A stretch of DNA of 64,000 nucleotides from Nonomuraea rhodomycinica (lineage in GTDB: Bacteria; Actinomycetota; Actinomycetes; Streptosporangiales; Streptosporangiaceae), in the NCBI RefSeq assembly GCF_013363995.1, contig NZ_JABWGO010000001.1, forward strand, positions 930,001 through 994,000. The letters are read 5' to 3'. Both the position numbers and the translations under genes were made by a program. The notes under the pieces were generated by a model. The model was not told the origin of the DNA. It saw only the letters and a list, made by a program, of their open reading frames with translations, and did not search any database. This document shows, one piece after another, positions 62,087 to 64,000 of this stretch (its first letter is position 1; each line of letters opens with the position of its first letter).

Positions 62087-64000
62087 CAGTAGGTCACCTC
62101 CTGGGCGCGGCGGCGGATCACGGTGATCTCGTCACGCTGGTTGCCGGTCGGCCCGTAGTAGTTGAAGGCGTAGGTGAACTGCGCGTACCCGCCGATGAGG
62201 TGGCTGGGCTTGAGCAGCAGCCGGGTGAGGGAGTTGTGCACGCCGCCGCGCCGCCCGGACCTCTCGGTGAGCGGGACGTTCACGTTGCGGTCCTTGGCGT
62301 GGTACATGTACACGGTTCCGGCCGGCATGCGGTGCGAGACGATCGCGCGGGCCACGACCACGCCGTTGCGGTTGTACGCCTCGATCCAGTCGTTGTCGGC
62401 GACGCCGATCGCGCGGGCGTCCTCGACGCTCATCCAGATCGTGGGGCCGCCGCGCGACAGGGCGAGCATGTAGGCGTTGTCCTGGTACTCGGAGTGGATG
62501 GACCACTTGGAGTGCGGGGTCAGGTAGCGCACGGTGACCTCGGCCCCGTCGGTGCCGTCGGTGCCGTCGCGCTGCTCGCCGTAGTGGCGGCGCATGTTGA
62601 GCGGCGGCCGGTAGGCGGGCAGCTGCTCGCCCAGCTCGATGATCCAGTCGTGGTCGAGGAAGAACTGCTGCCGCCCGGTCAGGGTGTGCCAGGGCTTGTC
62701 CCGCTCGACGTTGATGACGAAGGCGGAGTAGCGGCGCCCGCCGGTCTCCGACCCGGACCACTCCGGTGAGGTGATCACCGGCTGCGGCCGGGCCTGCGTG
62801 TCGGCGAAGGTGATGCGCTTGCCCTCGTGCTCGGCGGCCAGGTCGGCGAGCCTGGTCCCGGTGCGCTTCTCCAGCGTCTCGAAGCCCTGGGTGGACAGGC
62901 GGCCGTTGGTGGTGCCGGACAGCGCGAGGATGGCCTCGCACATGCGGTCGGCCGACTCCAGCGAGACGCGGCCCTCGGGGGTGACGCCGTTCTGGCTGCG
63001 CAGGTACTCCAGCTCGGGCCCCACCTGGTAGGTGATGCCCTTGGTGGTCAGCCCGAGGTCGGCGAAGAGCGGGCCGATCGCGCGCACGCGCCGGCCGACG
63101 TCGGCGTAGTCGCGCTCGATGGTGACGATCTTCGGCATGGTCCTGCCGGGGATCGGCTCGCATGCGCCGTTCTTCCAGTCGCGTACCCGGCCACCGGGCT
63201 GGGCCAGCTCGTCGGGGGTGTCGTGGGCGAGCGGGACGGCCAGCACGTCGGTGCGCGTGCCGAGATGGCGGGCGGCCAGCTCGGAGAAGGCGTCGGCCAG
63301 GCCGAGGAAGACGTCGTAGTCGGCGCGGGTCTGCCAGGGCGGGGCGATGGCCGGGGTGAAGGCGTGGACGAACGGGTGCATGTCGGTCGAGGACAGGTCG
63401 TGCTTCTCGTACCAGGTGGCGGCGGGGAGCACCACGTCGGAGAACAGCGCCGTGGACGTCATCCGGAAGTCGACCGCGGTGAGCAGGTCGAGCTTGCCCT
63501 CGGTGGCCTCCTCGCGCCAGGTCACCTCGACCGGCCGGACGCCCTCCTGGTTGCGGGTCTCGGCGTCGGCGCCGAGCAGGTGGCGCAGGAAGTACTCGTT
63601 GCCCTTGCCGGAGGAGCCGAGCAGGTTGGCCCGCCACACGGTCAGCACCCGCGGGAAGTTGGCGGGGTCGCCCGGGTCCTCGGCGGCGAAGCGCAGCCGG
63701 CCGGAGGTCAGCTCGGCCACCACGTGCTCGGCCGCGGTGACGCCCTTGGCGGCGGCCTCGTCGGCGAGCGTGAGGGGGTTGCGGTTGAACGTCGGGTGCG
63801 AGGGCAGCCAGCCCAGGCGCGCCGCCTGGGCGTTGCAGTCGGCGAACGAGCGGCCCTCGAACAGCCCCTCCCCCAGCGGGCTGGCCAGCTCGCCGGCCTG
63901 GAACTGCTCGTAGCGCCACTGGTCGGTGGCCAGGTACCAGAACGCGGTTCCGGCCATGTGCCGCGTGGGCCGCTGCCAGTCGAAGGCGAAGGCCAGGTGC
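62086..64000 (-). CDS. narG: Respiratory nitrate reductase alpha subunit, C-terminal part
   Basis: Partial: about 638 of roughly 1230 residues are in the window; the N-terminus with the 4Fe-4S and Mo-Asp motifs lies beyond the right edge. Visible NarG segments include LTVWRANLLGSSGKGNEYF, VVLPAATWYEKHDLSSTDMH, HWKW-like HSKWSIHSEYQDN, and the molybdopterin-dinucleotide domain VADNDWIEAYNRNG. Catalytic subunit reducing nitrate to nitrite. First gene of the operon narGHJI - NMO-like - narK - copD-like. Confidence 0.95.
   Translation of the reverse strand, partial: HLAFAFDWQRPTRHMAGTAFWYLATDQWRYEQFQAGELASPLGEGLFEGRSFADCNAQAARLGWLPSHPTFNRNPLTLADEAAAKGVTAAEHVVAELTSGRLRFAAEDPGDPANFPRVLTVWRANLLGSSGKGNEYFLRHLLGADAETRNQEGVRPVEVTWREEATEGKLDLLTAVDFRMTSTALFSDVVLPAATWYEKHDLSSTDMHPFVHAFTPAIAPPWQTRADYDVFLGLADAFSELAARHLGTRTDVLAVPLAHDTPDELAQPGGRVRDWKNGACEPIPGRTMPKIVTIERDYADVGRRVRAIGPLFADLGLTTKGITYQVGPELEYLRSQNGVTPEGRVSLESADRMCEAILALSGTTNGRLSTQGFETLEKRTGTRLADLAAEHEGKRITFADTQARPQPVITSPEWSGSETGGRRYSAFVINVERDKPWHTLTGRQQFFLDHDWIIELGEQLPAYRPPLNMRRHYGEQRDGTDGTDGAEVTVRYLTPHSKWSIHSEYQDNAYMLALSRGGPTIWMSVEDARAIGVADNDWIEAYNRNGVVVARAIVSHRMPAGTVYMYHAKDRNVNVPLTERSGRRGGVHNSLTRLLLKPSHLIGGYAQFTYAFNYYGPTGNQRDEITVIRRRAQEVTY

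Noticed and set aside
1..64000. tRNA, rRNA or integrated mobile element
   Set aside because: No tRNA-like cloverleaf next to integrase, no transposase motif and no rRNA sequence was noticed; a dedicated scan would be needed to exclude small RNAs.

Overview
The window is high-GC DNA (GTG starts are common, and many genes overlap by ATGA or GTGA) from a filamentous actinomycete. SARP/AfsR-type BTAD regulators, WYL and LuxR regulators and a TTA leucine codon in a secreted peptidase fit Streptomyces-like or Streptosporangiales organisms. A genus cannot be given from this sequence alone. I saw no rRNA, tRNA, CRISPR array, insertion sequence or origin.

Layout. 1-10579 (+): the 3' part of a specialised-metabolism operon. 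It holds the end of a carrier protein, an FAD amine oxidase, an acyl/aminoacyl-AMP ligase, a KamA-type radical SAM aminomutase, an ATP-grasp ligase, a PaaK-like ligase, an MFS exporter, an SDR, a hotdog thioesterase and a second PaaK-like ligase. All but the last are joined by 4-base stop/start overlaps. It looks like assembly of a cryptic amide or ester product containing a beta-amino acid. 10592-15494: a secreted propeller-like protein with its BTAD regulator (-), divergent from a large AfsR-like regulator (+).

15555-20291 (-): a metal/siderophore ABC importer followed by a 41-codon gene with a good ribosome site that is not in any standard gene call, then a HExxH protein with a PqqD-like (RiPP-recognition) C-terminus. 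I read the last two as a small RiPP system: precursor, intergenic stem-loop, modifying enzyme. This is the most novel item in the window.

20547-29807: a His/Met-rich membrane protein, an epoxide hydrolase divergent from a WYL regulator, then a HerA - Mre11 (SbcD) - Rad50 (SbcC) - NurA operon, an archaeal-style DNA-end resection set. 30044-36197: a VOC protein, a decayed monooxygenase, a histidine phosphatase, a PEP-utilising ATP/His-domain protein divergent from two small DNA-binding proteins, and a two-component system. 36430-43217: a small membrane protein, an ArsR/CDF zinc pair, an MFS/CGNR regulator pair, a His-rich small protein and a PLP-synthase/MFS pair. 43302-50051: ackA and pta arranged tail to tail, a TetR/P450 divergent pair, a DHFR-like fragment and a TetR/AhpD-like operon.

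50057-64000: genes suited to low-oxygen or nitrogen-oxide stress: a P1B-ATPase fused to hemerythrin plus a double universal stress protein (-), a secreted M28 aminopeptidase (+), a free hemerythrin (+), and a respiratory nitrate reductase operon narGHJI - nitronate monooxygenase-like - narK - copD-like (-), with narG running off the right edge.
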